Both the position numbers and the translations under genes were made by a program. From positions 105,759,450 through 105,823,449 of the forward strand of contig CM066992.1 of assembly GCA_033977485.1 (NCBI GenBank): DNA of 64,000 nucleotides. The letters are read 5' to 3'. Below the pieces are notes generated by a model that was given only the letters and a program-made list of their open reading frames with translations, was not told where the DNA came from and did no database searches. Of the stretch, positions 31,800-44,235 are shown one piece after another. Origin of the DNA: Hydrangea macrophylla (Eukaryota > Streptophyta > Magnoliopsida > Cornales > Hydrangeaceae). The stretch's first letter is position 1. Each line of letters starts with the position of its first letter.

Positions 31800-34231
31800 G
31801 CGTTTACATTTTGGTGATAATCCTTCATTGAGTGGATTAAGTCACTAGTGTCTGCAGGTCTTAATCACTATGAAATTCCACTTAGCAAGCATTGTACTAA
31901 GGCGTCATTTAGGGTTTGCTTCTGAGCTTCTCTAACCCAACTGACGAGTCAAGTAGATGTAGAGCCAACGGGTTTGGTGGCAACTGCTTTTGCCTGCTGC
32001 TATTTTAGTTTAAGCGGAAAATCAACTATCTTTGAATCACATGCTTCGAAAAAGAAAAAAAAATTCTTGTAATTAACCTTAATTAGTAGTAGTAATCATC
32101 ACCAAAGCATCTCAAGTCTAACTAGAAGTTGTGTAAGAAATGCACCCCTAAAACAAGCAGTCAATATATGGGAATGTCCGGATACCCCTAGAGTTAGCTA
32201 ACCTGTGTATGCAAGTACATGTGGTGAAATAGTTATCAAGTAAACCAAAATTTCATAGCCATTTGTGGAAAACGCAGATTAGGTTCATAGCAATTCTGGG
32301 GTTTTGTAAATCTGACATCATATATAAAAAGTACGTATATTATGTTTTATCTCTTGTAGATACTAACAAGTACCCCTGGGTACTAAAGCAGTGCTAATCT
32401 TTCTTCTGCATTGTGCTCGTTATTTACATAATATTCATTTTTCAACAGATAGGAATGGACAATACTAATATGTAATCGCCATCCTGTTCTGCATTCCACC
32501 AGCAGTATTAGTAAGTTTACTTAATCACACAAGTTAATAAAGGTTTTGAGAGATTCTTTTTGTTAACATTCTTGGAAGACATAACTGGTGGATGGTTAGT
32601 TATGCTTTTCAGATCGTGGGGCCCAAACAGATGCAATTTTGATTTAGGGATGCTATTGCCAAAGTGGGTCTGTACAAATTCGTGTCTGACTTGTTTTGGA
32701 TTGGAATGTTTTATCATCTCTACAATCAGATAAGCCATAATGTTTCAGTTTTGCAACTTTCTCAATCTAAAGAGCTAGAAACCCATGGAGTTTGATATGA
32801 CTCAATATTGACACGACTATCACTACTTGTTACATCTTTTTTGTTGTCCAATGTTTCCTATGGGGCTGTTTGATAAAGCAAAGAACCGGTTCTATGGTTC
32901 CTAAGCGAACCAATTCTACAAATGACAGATGCTTGGTGAATGTCAATTTGTTGCACAAGAGTCCGTGCCCAGGCTTTATCTCTCTTCAAATTGGATCTTT
33001 GTCATACTAACATAGAAAGTGAGACTGGGTCTAAAAAAGATTCTATTTTTTAGCCAAAGCCAAACAGGGCCCTATGTGATTGAGATTTAATTGGATGCAC
33101 TCCTAGAAGATGCCACTTCAGCTGAAATGAAAATCTTGAATTTCTTATGTTAAGGATGTTGTACAAGGGTGGGCACTACAGATGGATCCGTATACTATAT
33201 ATTATATGAGAGGAAACATCAGGATTACTATAGACACTAGACCTCTCTTCATATTGCATAATTATTACTCTAAACGCAAGAATTTCATAACATAATCGAT
33301 TTTGCCTTCTGATTTTGATACAAAATATAATAAGTGTGTTGTATGCCATCGTCTCTATTTCACAAACTTTGGAGCTTAAAATGGCAGGTTTGCTACTGTT
33401 GAAAAACATTTTGGTTTTTATGAAATAATTCATTTGATTGACGAAATAAAACAAAGTTCATGTAAACAATACTCCAATATGAAGCGATATTGTACATATT
33501 AAAGTACTAAACAACAAATATAAAATCCAATATAATAGAGGAAGAAAACGTAGCTATGAGTTGATAAGAGGCACGCATAAGCGCTGACCAAGTCGTAGTG
33601 TCTCCACGTACGGAAACTGTCAGTCACTGAAAGCTCGCAGCTGATGCCATCCGTAAGGCACGTCCTCAGAAGGCGGGGGGTCGGAGTCTTGTATCGAGTT
33701 TCCCAAAAACATAAGAGTAATATATGGCAATATATAATTGTATTGTGAAGATAGTAAGAAACAATCTTAAAAACTCCTTTTAGTTATCTTCTACTGTACT
33801 ACTCTTAAGGCCATGTATGCATGCGATATTTATAATGTTTTCAAGTATTATATAGCAAGATAACAAATGTGCGAAAAATACATGGAAAAAACTAAATAAC
33901 ACTCTCCCCTCATTTCTTTTTGGCATTGAACTAACAAGTTATCTGTTTTTTCTACAATTTTAGAAGGCCGCTAACACTCAAGGGTCATAGAGGTATTCAT
34001 ATGGGCCAAAGACCATCAGGAACCCCGTGTGTAATAAAGGAGATCCTAAACAATGTTGGTTGAGATTTCAAGACTTGGAATTACCTGTAGCTAATGGCAC
34101 GGACAGGATGCAAATTGTGCTTAAATACCAGTCAGAAAAATGCATTTCAAACTTCAATAAGCATGAATCTTTTAACTTGGCAATTTTTTTTTTCTTCATA
34201 ACTTGGCAATCTAAACCTACAGACGTCCACT
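31800..34231. other. Mostly non-coding interval with one MITE-like unit
   Basis: No gene could be supported. A minus-strand stretch near 33570-33700 reads like coding sequence (DPPPSEDVPYGWHQLRAF, a stop, then FPYVETLRLGQRLCVPL) but is interrupted and unrecognised. From about 34140 the sequence is the duplicate of the 29250 region. Confidence 0.5.
32862..33072. mobile_element. About 210-bp MITE-like unit, possibly PIF/Harbinger
   Basis: The ends GGGGCTGTTTGATAAAGC and gccaaagccaaacagggccc are imperfect inverted copies, flanked by tat on each side (32859-32861, 33073-33075). The 3-bp duplication would suit PIF/Harbinger, but the evidence is thin. Confidence 0.35.
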
Positions 34232-34240
34232 GTAATTTTA

Positions 34241-34729
34241 CAGAAATGATAGACGCACAGCCTTTTCACAGCCATTTTCACACTCAGGCCCTTCTTAGCA
34301 AATTACAAAAATCTGTGGGACCCACTTTTAAGTCTTTACCCAAATCAAAGTAACCCCAAATCATAATACACAGAACTCCCAAATGGCTGAACATTAACCC
34401 GTGGAGTTACCCCTCCCCAAGCCCACGGCGACGGCACGGCGACGGAACTCCGGCAACGAATAGTCAAGGCGACGGCACGGCGAGGAAGACTACTCCCTTC
34501 AGCCATCACGAATTGGGACCATTTGTGAACCCAACAACCAGCATTTTGGTGAGTTTTAGGGTTCCGAAATTGAAAAAAAAATCACCCATTTATTCTTCCT
34601 TGATTTTAATCATGTTCACCCATCTATTTTCATTTCTTACTCTTTAATCTCACTCTGTGTTCACCCATTTCTTTTCTTTTGTTTTAGGGTTCCCAATTTG
34701 AAAATCATTTCACCCATTTCACCATGTTC
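34241..34729. repeat. Left terminal inverted repeat of MULE-2
   Basis: About 489 bp, matched in inverse by 39443-39909. It is about 22 bp longer than the right copy because of extra CGGCGACGGCA-type units near 34428-34480. Element promoters normally lie in these repeats, reading inward toward both genes. Confidence 0.9.
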
Positions 34730-35259
34730 ACCATTTATTTTCTTTTCTATTTTCTAATTTTGCTATTGGTGTTGAAACTTATGAACTAGGAGGGGATGAG
34801 GCTTTGGTATCTTATTTGATATGTATTGACATAAAGATGCATATATTAGACTAATCTGTAGACTAGAGGTTTAACATAGCATCATGTTGAAGATGTAACA
34901 TTTTAATTTTGATTTTGATGATTGGTGAAAGCATTTGCTAATTTTGATGATTGGTGAAAGCATTTGCTTGAATTTATAATTTAATAATGTGTGGTGCTTG
35001 AAATATATTATTGATGTTTGGAGTAGTTAAGGAGGTGCTTCATGTTTCAAATCATGATTATTTGAGTTTCATTTTATATTTTGGTTTGATTATTATTTTT
35101 TATTTCATTCAATGCTAAAACTTAATTTATTGCTTAAGTCCATTTTCTCTTCTATTTATTTGTAAGCAAATCTAATCTTAATTTTTTTCATGTCAACTTA
35201 ATTTGTCTCCATGTCAACTTAATTTTTATTTTTTTTTGTAATCCATATATTTTAGATAA

Positions 35260-37839
35260 ATGGAAGAAGAAGTATCAAGTGGTTGTATAGGTGTCAATGT
35301 GGATGTGGATGATGCTATTGAGATTGAACATGAGAACGATAAAGTAATAGATGTAAAAAATACAGTAGAGGAGCCAAAGGAGGGGATGGAGTTTGATTCG
35401 GTGGATGACCTAATGGCGTTTTATTCAAGGTATGCCAAAGAAAAAGGTTTTGCCGTGGCTAAAAGAAGTTCTAAAAAAGTGGGAGGGATCTTGAGACACG
35501 TACATATAGAGTGTACTCGTGCCGGTGTGAGAAAGATTGCATCAAAAAACCCGTTGCACATGCGCCCAAACTCGAAAATCAATTGCCAAGCTATGCTTAA
35601 GGCATTTTTTGCCCGTAATGAAAAGTGGTGTGTGCAAGTAGTTAAACTTGACCATAACCACGAAATGAGTCCAGGCAAATCCCGGCATTACAAATGCAAT
35701 AGGTTCCTGAAACCACATGTGAAAATGAGACTTGAGTTGAATGACAAAGCGGGAATCAGAATGAATAAGAATTTCAATTCATTATTGGTTGAGGCAGGGG
35801 AGCATGAGAATATGTCGTTTACAGAAAGAGATGTCAGAAACTATATTAGTAAAGTGAGGCGTTTACAACTTGGCGAGGGTGATGCTAATGCAATGTATAA
35901 GTATTTTTCAAAAATGCAATCCGACAATTCTAATTTCTTCTACTTGATGGATTTAGATGACGAGGGCCGCTTGAAGAATGTGTTTTGGGCAGATGCAAGG
36001 AGTAGGGCAGTATACAAAGAATTTGGTGACGTGGTTACGTTTGACACCACATACTTGGTCAACAAATACGACATGCCATTTGCGCCTTTCATAGGAGTGA
36101 ACCATCATGGGCAGTCTGTATTGCTAGGGTGTGGATTGATATCAAATGAAGACACCACTACCTTTACTTGGTTATTTGAGTCTTGGCTTAAATGCATGTC
36201 TAACTGTCTGCCGAATGCAATAATTACAGATCAAGACAGAGCGATGCAAAATGCAATAGAGTCCGTTTTTCCTAATGCACGACACCGATGGTGCTTATGG
36301 CATATCATGAAGAAACTTCCTGAAAAGCTGAAAGGTTACAACCAATATGAATCAATCAAATTTAATATGCAACATGTTGTTTATGATTCATTGACAATAG
36401 AAGAATTTGAAGATGGTTGGACCAAGTTTATTGATAATTATCAACTACAAAACAATGATTGGTTATTTGGGTTGTATGCTGAGAGGAATCGATGGGTACC
36501 CGCTTTTGTGAGGGACATTTTTTGGGCAGGAATGTCAACTACCCAACGAAGTGAAAGCATGCATGCTTTCTTTGATGGCTATATCAACTCGAAGACCACT
36601 TTGAAACAATTTGTGGAGCAATATGAGAATGCCTTGGCTAAAAAGATTGAAAATGAAGACCAAGAAGATTTCAATTCATACAACTCATGAATATGACATA
36701 CATGATCGGGTTCAACTTGGAGAAGGGTATCGGACCGCAACTTTCAGGGTGATTTTTTTCGAAGATACGAAGGAAGCTAACTGTAATTGTCGATTGTTTG
36801 AGTTTAGAGGAATTATGTGTAGGCATCAACTCATGGTGTTTGCTGAGAGACTTATTTACGATGAAGTACCTGCCAAGTACATCCTACACAGATGGAGTAA
36901 GAATGTCAAACGGGGACACACTAAAATTCGGATCAGTTATGACAATTGGTCCGATAGACCTGAATCACGTCGGTTTAATAAATTGACACATGCATTCTCT
37001 GAGGTTTGTGATTTGATAGTAGATTCTGAAACTTGGTATGATGAGTTGATGGCACATGTACTTGAACTGAAAGAGAGCTACAAAGAAAAGGTTGGTCTTG
37101 GTAGAACCAAAATACGCATTCCTACTAGTACGCGTATGGATTCAACCTCACATGGGGATGATATTGGGATATCTAAAGAGAGTACGAATATACTTGATCC
37201 TTTGGTGACTCGTAGTAAAGGTAGACCGCCAAGTAAAAGAAAAGTTGGTAATGTTGAGAAAGCGGTTAAGAAAAAATCAAAAGCAAAAAAAAAAACAAGT
37301 ACATCGAACACTATACAGGTTGGACAACTAATTGTTAATTTTTTTATACATAACCCACATATGTAAATCTATACAAATATATATATATATATAAATATAT
37401 ATTAATGTATTATTTTATTTTTTTGTAGGAACATGAGGAGCAAGGATATGCCGAGCATGGTACACAAGGAAGTGTTGTCTTCAATTCATCACTCATGCGG
37501 CCAAACGTGCATACGACATTAATACCACAAACTAGAGGAGTGGAAATTGGGGGAAACTTTGCATTTCAACCAAATTTGGGAAACTTTGCATTTCAGGTAT
37601 AAACTTTGCTTATTGCCATGTTGTATACTTTGCCACTTTCCTTCTTGTAATAAATGTTTAATTATGAATTTGTGCAGGGTTATCAAAATCCATTTTGGAG
37701 GGTGGGTTATGATTTCACCAATTTGCATCCATCTAGTTCAGATAGAGGATTAGTCCATGAAGATAATGTTAGAAGAGAACTTGGTGATGAAGAAGGAAGA
37801 TTAGGCCCTCAAGATAATGGTTTCTTGAATTTAATGTAA
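35260..37839 (+). pseudogene. FAR1/FHY3-like MULE transposase, frameshifted with internal deletion
   Basis: First part 35260-36690: acidic N-terminus, FAR1 DNA-binding zinc region (residues about 40-140, EGMEFDSVDDLMAFYSRYA to LDHNHEMSPGKSRHY), then the MULE domain with VTFDTTYLVNKYDMPFAPF (Asp near 261), ITDQDRAMQNAI (Asp near 324) and RHRWCLWHIMKKLP. After KKIENEDQEDFNSYNS a stop occurs at 36688-36690. The SWIM part (CNCRLFEFRGIMCRHQL) resumes in the +1 frame from about 36665. About 40 residues usual in the family between these points are missing, so a deletion plus frame change is likely. Two short 3' exons follow: intron 37319-37428 to exon 37429-37596, then intron to exon 37678-37839. 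The start is the first ATG of the open frame. No intact enzyme is encoded. Confidence 0.85.
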
Positions 37840-38263
37840 TTTGAAAAATGGTTGTAATAGATGTAATGTAATTTGGAGAATGTCTTGTAGTAGTGTAATC
37901 TAATTTGGATAATGGTTGTACTTAAGGTTGTGTGGACACCTTATTTTGGTTTGTTTACTTTTTTTTGCTTTGTGGTGCCCACTTTGATTGGTTGTTTAAT
38001 GAAAGTTCTTACAGTTGGAATTATTTTCAGTTTGTTTAGTGAAAGTACTACAGATCTAGTCGGCTTTTTTGACTGTTTAATTCAAGTCTTGCCTTTTTTG
38101 ATTGGTTCAATATGGATATTGTATCTTAAATAATACAACAGCGTACGACAAGAAAAAAAAAAAAAAGTTTTCATTGCAACAACTCTCATTTTATTGCTTC
38201 TTGATCCCACTTTCATTACAAGGCCGCGTTGGTAGACATTGAAGGTAAATACAGATTCCTATC

Positions 38264-38680
38264 CTAGTTTACATATTTCTGCCCATTCAACCATACAGAA
38301 AAGTAGACAAGAACAATAAAGGAAATGATCAATTTCCATTTTTTCTCCCTTGCTATGTAGTAGGAATTCAGGCTCCTTAGCTCTTCAACTTTTTTCTGTA
38401 GATCTTTTGTATTTCTTTCCAGTTCTTCTTTTTGTGCTTGAATTTTCATACATTTCCTTAACATAGCAATGCCAAATTGTTTTCCCCTTTGACATGTAGG
38501 TGGATCAAACCAATGGAAGAAGCCACATGCCATGTTCGACCTATAATTTTGGCACCCATAAAATCGCCGGCCCGGATTGCTTTCTGTGTGTGCAGTCCTT
38601 AATGGAGCTTTTATACCGCAAAAGCACACTATTTCTTGATTCAAATTGGACGAGTAGTGGCTTGACCCTGTGCTCTCCAT
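38264..38680 (-). CDS. GRF zinc-finger, coiled-coil, membrane-anchored protein (second gene of MULE-2)
   Basis: Encodes 138 aa. Residues about 18-62 form a textbook GRF finger: CFCG, then NPGRRFYGC, then CGFFHWFDPP. Residues about 75-112 are a charged heptad-like coiled coil (KIQAQKEELERNTKDLQKKV region). Residues about 113-130 are a hydrophobic segment (LIISFIVLVYFSVWL) followed by a short polar tail. A splice acceptor (ctgttttttag) lies 8 bases before the ATG, suggesting a 5' leader intron. The gene ends 425 bp from the end of the convergent transposase. Its lay-out matches the gene at 5268-5651 in MULE-1. Known: plant genomes hold many such GRF-finger proteins. Inferred: a transposon accessory protein acting at a membrane, possibly the nuclear envelope, or on transposition intermediates. 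The frame is intact. Confidence 0.85.
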   Translation of the reverse strand: MESTGSSHYSSNLNQEIVCFCGIKAPLRTAHTESNPGRRFYGCQNYRSNMACGFFHWFDPPTCQRGKQFGIAMLRKCMKIQAQKEELERNTKDLQKKVEELRSLNSYYIAREKKWKLIISFIVLVYFSVWLNGQKYVN

Positions 38681-39442
38681 TTATTTTCCTAAAAAACAGG
38701 TATGAAATGAATTAGATCTTTTGAATAAAATTATTAACATTGTTGTTTCAACATTTCGAGTTAATTATTAACATAGCATGTTTAACAAAATGCAGAGGAG
38801 GTCAGGGTTCAATGGTAATTTTGGTTTCTTCCAATCTTCTCTCTCTGGAAACCAACTGCAGCAAAACCAGTTAAGCTATTTCATTACTGTTTCTAATCCA
38901 TATATATACATATATGTTTATAAGTGCATGAACAATCAACATTATTGAGTTTTTTTCTATTGAAATTAATAGTCAAGGTTAATTTTTTTTTTTTGCTGTC
39001 AATGCAATGGGAAACAATCTGAGAGCTATGTTAAGTGTTTTGGGCACTCTCTCACTGCAACTATGTCCACTCCAAGACATTATGAGGCTTTGAAATAGAA
39101 GCAACTTTTTTCCAAACATATAGCAAAAGCAACAAAAATATGCTTCCAAAAGCAATATCCATTTCCTGCTATATCTCCAATGCTATATCTTCCAATGCAT
39201 TAAAAAAAAAAATCAAATTTTTTACTATATCTCCAATATGAATTCTTTATATCCTGTTAGATTAGATAAAGAGGACACATTGTAAACCAGGACATGCAAA
39301 TTTATTCTTGGCCAGTCCAGAATTTAACCAGTTCTTCAAGAACTAACTCTCATTTTTCAGTATAAAAAAAAAATGAGGAGTACCAACCCAAGCAAAGGCT
39401 AAAATAAAAGAAGTGATTAGGGTGAACATGATTAAAATCAAG

Positions 39443-39909
39443 GAACATGGTGAAATGGGTGAAATGATTTTCAAGTTGGGAACCCTAAAACAAAAGAAAA
39501 GAAATGGGTGAACACAGAGTGAGATTAAAGAGTAAGAAATGAAAATAGATGGGTGAACATGATTAAAATCAAGGAAGAATAAATGGGTGATTTTTTTTTC
39601 AATTTCGGAACCCTAAAACTCACCAAAATGCTGGTTGTTGGGTTCACAAATGGTCCCAATTCGTGATGGCTGAAGGGAGTAGTCTTCCTCGCCGTGACTA
39701 TTCGTTGCCGGAGTTCCGTCGCCGTGGGCTTGGGGAGGGGTAACTCCACGGGTTAATGTTCAGCCATTTGGGAGTTCTGTGTATTATGATTTGGGGTTAC
39801 TTTGATTTGGGTAAAGACTTAAAAGTGGGTCCCACAGATTTTTGTAATTTGCTAAGAAGGGCCTGAGTGTGAAAATGGCTGTGAAAAGGCTGTGCGTCTA
39901 TCATTTCTG
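39443..39909. repeat. Right terminal inverted repeat of MULE-2
   Basis: Inverse copy of 34241-34729, ending GTCTATCATTTCTG, followed by the target duplication gtaatttta. Confidence 0.9.
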
Positions 39910-40106
39910 GTAATTTTATGGTACCAGAGGATAGGACCCTATATTGAGGTAAATGATTTAACGAAATAGGCTATGTAGTTGTTTACACCCAAAAACAACC
40001 AAAAGGTTTTTGAGGCCGAATAAAATAGATGGAATGGGCTTAGGCTTGTTTCGGCCAAAGATGTTTAATTCTTTTGCAGGCCCGGTGATAGTAGCATGGT
40101 TCGGGC

Positions 40107-40726
40107 CAGTGTTTTCAAAATCGGACCGGACCGGCCGGTTCGTCCGGTTGGATCGTCGACCGGTCGTGTTTCCGGTCCGATTCAGCCCGTTTAACCGTTT
40201 TTTTAATTTAACCGGCAATACCCGTTGAACCGAACGGTTAAACCGCTTGACCGCTAAACTGGTCGCGGTTTTCAATAACCGGTCAGTTCATTTAAGGTGA
40301 TCGGCGCATGTGTTGATGTATTTTAAACTTACTGACATTTATGGTTCCAAGGCAAGGACTTGTCAATTTGCCTTTCCAAGACAAGGACTTGTCAAGTTGT
40401 CAACATTGATGACTGTTGACACGTGTAACTTCCTTTACAATAATGGTTCTTTATGCTGGGAAAGGTTAAGGGTTGTTTGGTGGTTCAAAGGGTTACTTGT
40501 GTAACTTGTCCACACTTTTTGTTTTATTTTATTTACCCCCTTTTGAAAAAAAAAAAGATATTTTTTATTTTTTTAATTTATGTTATTTTAAATGTATATA
40601 AATAAATATAATTATTACATAATTATGACATCACGGTTCGATTCCGGTTCACCCGACGGTTGAACCGTTAACCCGTGACCCAGTCATTTTTCCGGTTCGA
40701 TGAACGGTCCGATTTTCAAAACATTG
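40107..40726. mobile_element. 620-bp hAT-type MITE
   Basis: The ends CAGTGTTTTCAAAATCGGAC and the inverse of gtccgattttcaaaacattg pair for about 20 bp. The 8-bp target duplication gttcgggc (40099-40106, 40727-40734) is perfect. The subterminal parts are dense in CGGACCGG/CCGGTT words; the middle is AT-rich and non-coding. Confidence 0.92.
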
Positions 40727-40734
40727 GTTCGGGC

Positions 40735-41437
40735 TCGACTGACAGGATAGTGTGTGGCTTAAAAAATGCTAAGGCATGGGAGGAAACCGTGAAGAGACGA
40801 GCATGGCCAGATTCAATATAAAGAGGATGTGTGAGGACCTCGGGCACTGAAGTTGGAAAGAAGTATTAAGCAACCCGATGAATTAGGGGTGGATGCGAAG
40901 AAGTTATCGGGCTCAGAATTCAAAGCCTGATGATAAGGTTTGACGGGTCAATCGGTCTTGAAGTTTCCTAAGGAATAGCCCAATGGAGAATATAAGCTGA
41001 TAAAAAGAGACTCATAATTGATAAGATATAAGGTTTATTCCTAATCGGTTTAGGAAATCAATCCCTTGATTGTCGGGCAAGAGTTTATGTAAGGACAATC
41101 TTGATCTTATCCAGCTGGCTAGGGAAACCCAAATCCCAAAGATTTCTGGATTGGCTCAATCTTGATAAAGATGGAAGCAATTGAATTTGGGAAGGATTTT
41201 GGGTACCCTTATCCCATTAAAGGCGTGATTGAAGGAGCCCTTGCCATATCCAAATTTTCTATAACCGCTATAAATATAGAGGCTGACCAGGTTTTGGAGG
41301 CACTCTACGTCTCTATCGAATACAGCATACACATAGCATCTAAAGCATTAAAACTCAGTATCCTTGCCTTCACCCTTCATGGCATTAGGTTTGCCCTACT
41401 ATTATTTTTCTGTTTTCAAGTTTTCTTTTGAACAATC
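40735..41437. other. Non-coding, LTR-like flank
   Basis: No gene could be supported. A TATA-like ctataaatatagaggc near 41268-41283 suggests promoter-bearing LTR sequence of an undefined older element, interrupted by the solo LTR that follows. Confidence 0.35.
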
Positions 41438-43641
41438 TGTAACACCCGCTCCCACGGGTTATATTTAATAGAGTTTAGCATGCATTATTAGTATTATATT
41501 AATGATGTAGATATATGTGATAAGTGAGTTTTAACTCACTAAGATGTTTAGGGGTGTCCAGTTGAGAACCCGGAATTAGGCAATGTGGCAGTCCCTATTT
41601 GGGACAAGTATGAGAGGTCCCCGTGTAATGGGACGGTTATGTGGAATGACTCTTATGTGCCTAAATGTTTATTAAGACTTATGTGATTAATATTTTTATG
41701 TTGCTTTAATAATATGTTAATTATTAGAGACCACTTATGTGATCAGTTAGGATACCTTTGTGAGAACGAATTTGGCACGTTGCATAGTTAGTAGGTTAAT
41801 TGGCAACTTCACAATATTATATGGAACCGCTTATGGGACCCATACGTGACATAGACAAACACCCATTTAAGTTTGGAAAATTTTTAATAAGTTTCTTTAA
41901 TAGCAGGGGTATAAATGCAAAACTAGCAAAATAGTGTGGAGGCTATAGTGAAAACACAAGAGCTGGTTAGTTACATGTTGAGTGACACTTGGCCTAGTGA
42001 CTCATAACTTTAGCTCCTTCTTTATCGTAGCCGAAATACAGAGATAAGAGATACGGAATTACGACGAATTTACACCGGAGCTCTCGACACCAAATGACGT
42101 ACCATTTGACATTGGTATTCGGAATCTGGAGATAAGTCGAATGTGTAGGTACCAATCTTATCGATTCGGTGATAGTTTTTCCACGACCCAAGTCGGGGTT
42201 TTATCTCATAATCTACGAATTTTGTATAGGAATTGTACGTGGAACTTGCTAGGGCTCTTATTTGTCATTTAGCAGTAAAAAAGCAAGAGGTGAGTGACAA
42301 CAACAATGAAAATTAGGTTATTCTATGTTTAAGATTATCTTTGTGATGTTAAGCATGTTTAGCTAGCTTAATCTCACATGTTAAGTGTAATTTTGACGAT
42401 TCATGAGGAAATTGTGTGAATATATCAAATGTTATGTGAGCATGTTGAGTTATTTATATGGGTCAAAGGGTAACTTTTACTTGTCATCGAGTATTGTGAT
42501 AGAGCCAATTTGGCTATGAGGTCGCACATCTGAATGAGAGAGGCGTGGGTCTTGGCTAGTCGCGCGGACTTATGGAGAAGTCGCGGACTAGTGTGAAACA
42601 GTGGTTGGTACTTGTGTTCTCGAAGACCACAGTTATATGTAAGAGATGAGATTAGGCATGTTTGATATCCATGAGTACTTGTAGTAGTCATTGAATAACC
42701 ATTGTAGGTGATAAAGGAGAATCATCAAAGAAATGAAGCAATGGAAATGGAAAGGTTACGTGAGATTTTGGGGAATGTTTGAAGATGGTCTTAATAGTTT
42801 CATGGTTGTTTTGAACTTGAACTTGAACTTGTAATATGGAGGTAGCTAACTTTGAATTCAGAAAGCTATGTTCATAGTTTAATTTATTTGCTCATGACAA
42901 GCTAAGGTTGTAATATGACTCAAGAATATGCTTGTTTAGTTGGAAGTCTTTGTAAATTGGGATACATAGTTTGAGGTAATAGGTTGATGACATGCTTAGT
43001 TCGTGTAATATATGGATTGGTTTATGTTGGTTAATATTGGGAATGTTGCGACTCCTGTTACCTTGCTTAGTTGGTTTAGGTGACGAACTCGGAAGTTATA
43101 CTCAAAGAGTTCGACTTGAATTGGCTTTTGGTTTATACATTCTTTAACTTGTGCAAATGGTTGAAATGAACTCATGAATTGATGATTTTACATGTTTTTG
43201 GAATGAACTTGATGTTTTACGATGCTTGAAAGTTGTTGAAATCCAAGATGGTTGTTTGGCTCTTAGGCAAATTAAATTTTGCAGTAGGGAGGAACTCTAC
43301 CCAGGTTTATTCGACCGGTCGAAAGAGGTAGTTTGACCATTGAAAAACCCTCTGGTTTGTGTTGATTTCTCCTACTTTGGGAGTTCGGTTTTACTTCTAA
43401 TTCGGTATGAGGGTACGTTTGGGACCCGTTTGACCTACAAAAGTGTTAATTTTGAAAATGAACTTCATTAAGGCATGTTTGGGCATGTGTGCATAAAATC
43501 CTCTAGAAAATGTTCAAAACATGTTGAGTTCATGAGTCAAAACTTTAACTACTGTGATTTCTGGAACTTTGATGACTAGGAACGTGCCTTAGTGGCATGC
43601 CACGTGTCCTAGAATCGTCTATGCGGTTCTGGGGCATGACA
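41438..43641 (+). mobile_element. Solo LTR of a gypsy family related to the 17672 element
   Basis: 2204 bp, starting TGTAACACCCGC and ending GGGGCATGACA. The perfect 5-bp target duplication is caatc (41433-41437, 43642-43646). The last 80 bp share GCCTTAGTGGCATGCCACG with the complete element. No internal region is present, so this arose by LTR-LTR recombination. It contains one palindrome pair, TTCGACCGGTCGAA at 43310 and a decayed copy at 43332. Confidence 0.93.
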
Positions 43642-44029
43642 CAATCAGTCTATTCTGGTAGGTTCTTCAGTTTGCTTTTATTTTCCAAGCATATTCGATA
43701 AAGTGTCTCTCTCATAGATATTATATGATTGTGTTTGTGATTTAGTTACTGTGGCAAATTCTACACCAATCGACTTGTGTGCTTGTAGACACCCCAATTT
43801 TGACTAACCGTCGAATCTAGGGGTTGATTACCTCCAAAACCGATGACAATAACATCCGACGGAAATTTGAAAGTCTTCAAGGTGATTCAAGCTCTTCAGA
43901 AGGTTCTCCAGTCTCGATAAATTTTCAGAGAAATAGAGAGGGAGACAGGGGAATTTTGGGTTTGAAAATACGGATGGGAGAAAAAGTAATAAAAAATATA
44001 AATGATATAAATCTGTGTATGTGTTTCTT

Positions 44030-44235
44030 TTAAGAAAATAAAATTGGTTTTTTAAAGAACTCAAAAGGAAAAGAGAATGAATTTTGTTTAAAAGAAAAAC
44101 AAGAAAAGAAAAAGAAAAGAAATTTGAAGAGAAAGAAGAAAAAGAAAAGGAAAAGAATTTATTTGAAGAAGGAGAAGAAGAAAAAAAGAAAAGAGTTTCA
44201 AAATAAAAATAAAAAAGAAAAGAGAAAAATATTTT
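44030..44235. repeat. Purine-rich tract
   Basis: About 200 bp almost wholly A/G on the plus strand (aaagaaaaag words). The apparent minus-strand Phe/Ser/Leu frame here is this tract translated. Confidence 0.8.

Larger units (their letters stand above)
34241..39909 (+). mobile_element. MULE-2: complete FAR1/Jittery-like Mutator-type transposon
   Basis: Spans 5669 bp. Long terminal inverted repeats run 34241-34729 and 39443-39909, starting CAGAAATGATAGACGCACAG. The 9-bp target duplication gtaatttta at 34232-34240 and 39910-39918 is perfect. Inside are a plus-strand FAR1-like transposase gene (broken) and a convergent minus-strand GRF zinc-finger gene (open). The diverged duplicate locus near 29325 shows the site before insertion. 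The inverted repeats are highly similar, so the insertion is fairly young. Confidence 0.95.

Noticed and set aside
36691..36710. An intron to reconcile the two FAR1 frames of MULE-2
   Set aside because: No GT-AG pair was found that removes the stop without also removing conserved residues; deletion plus frameshift is simpler.
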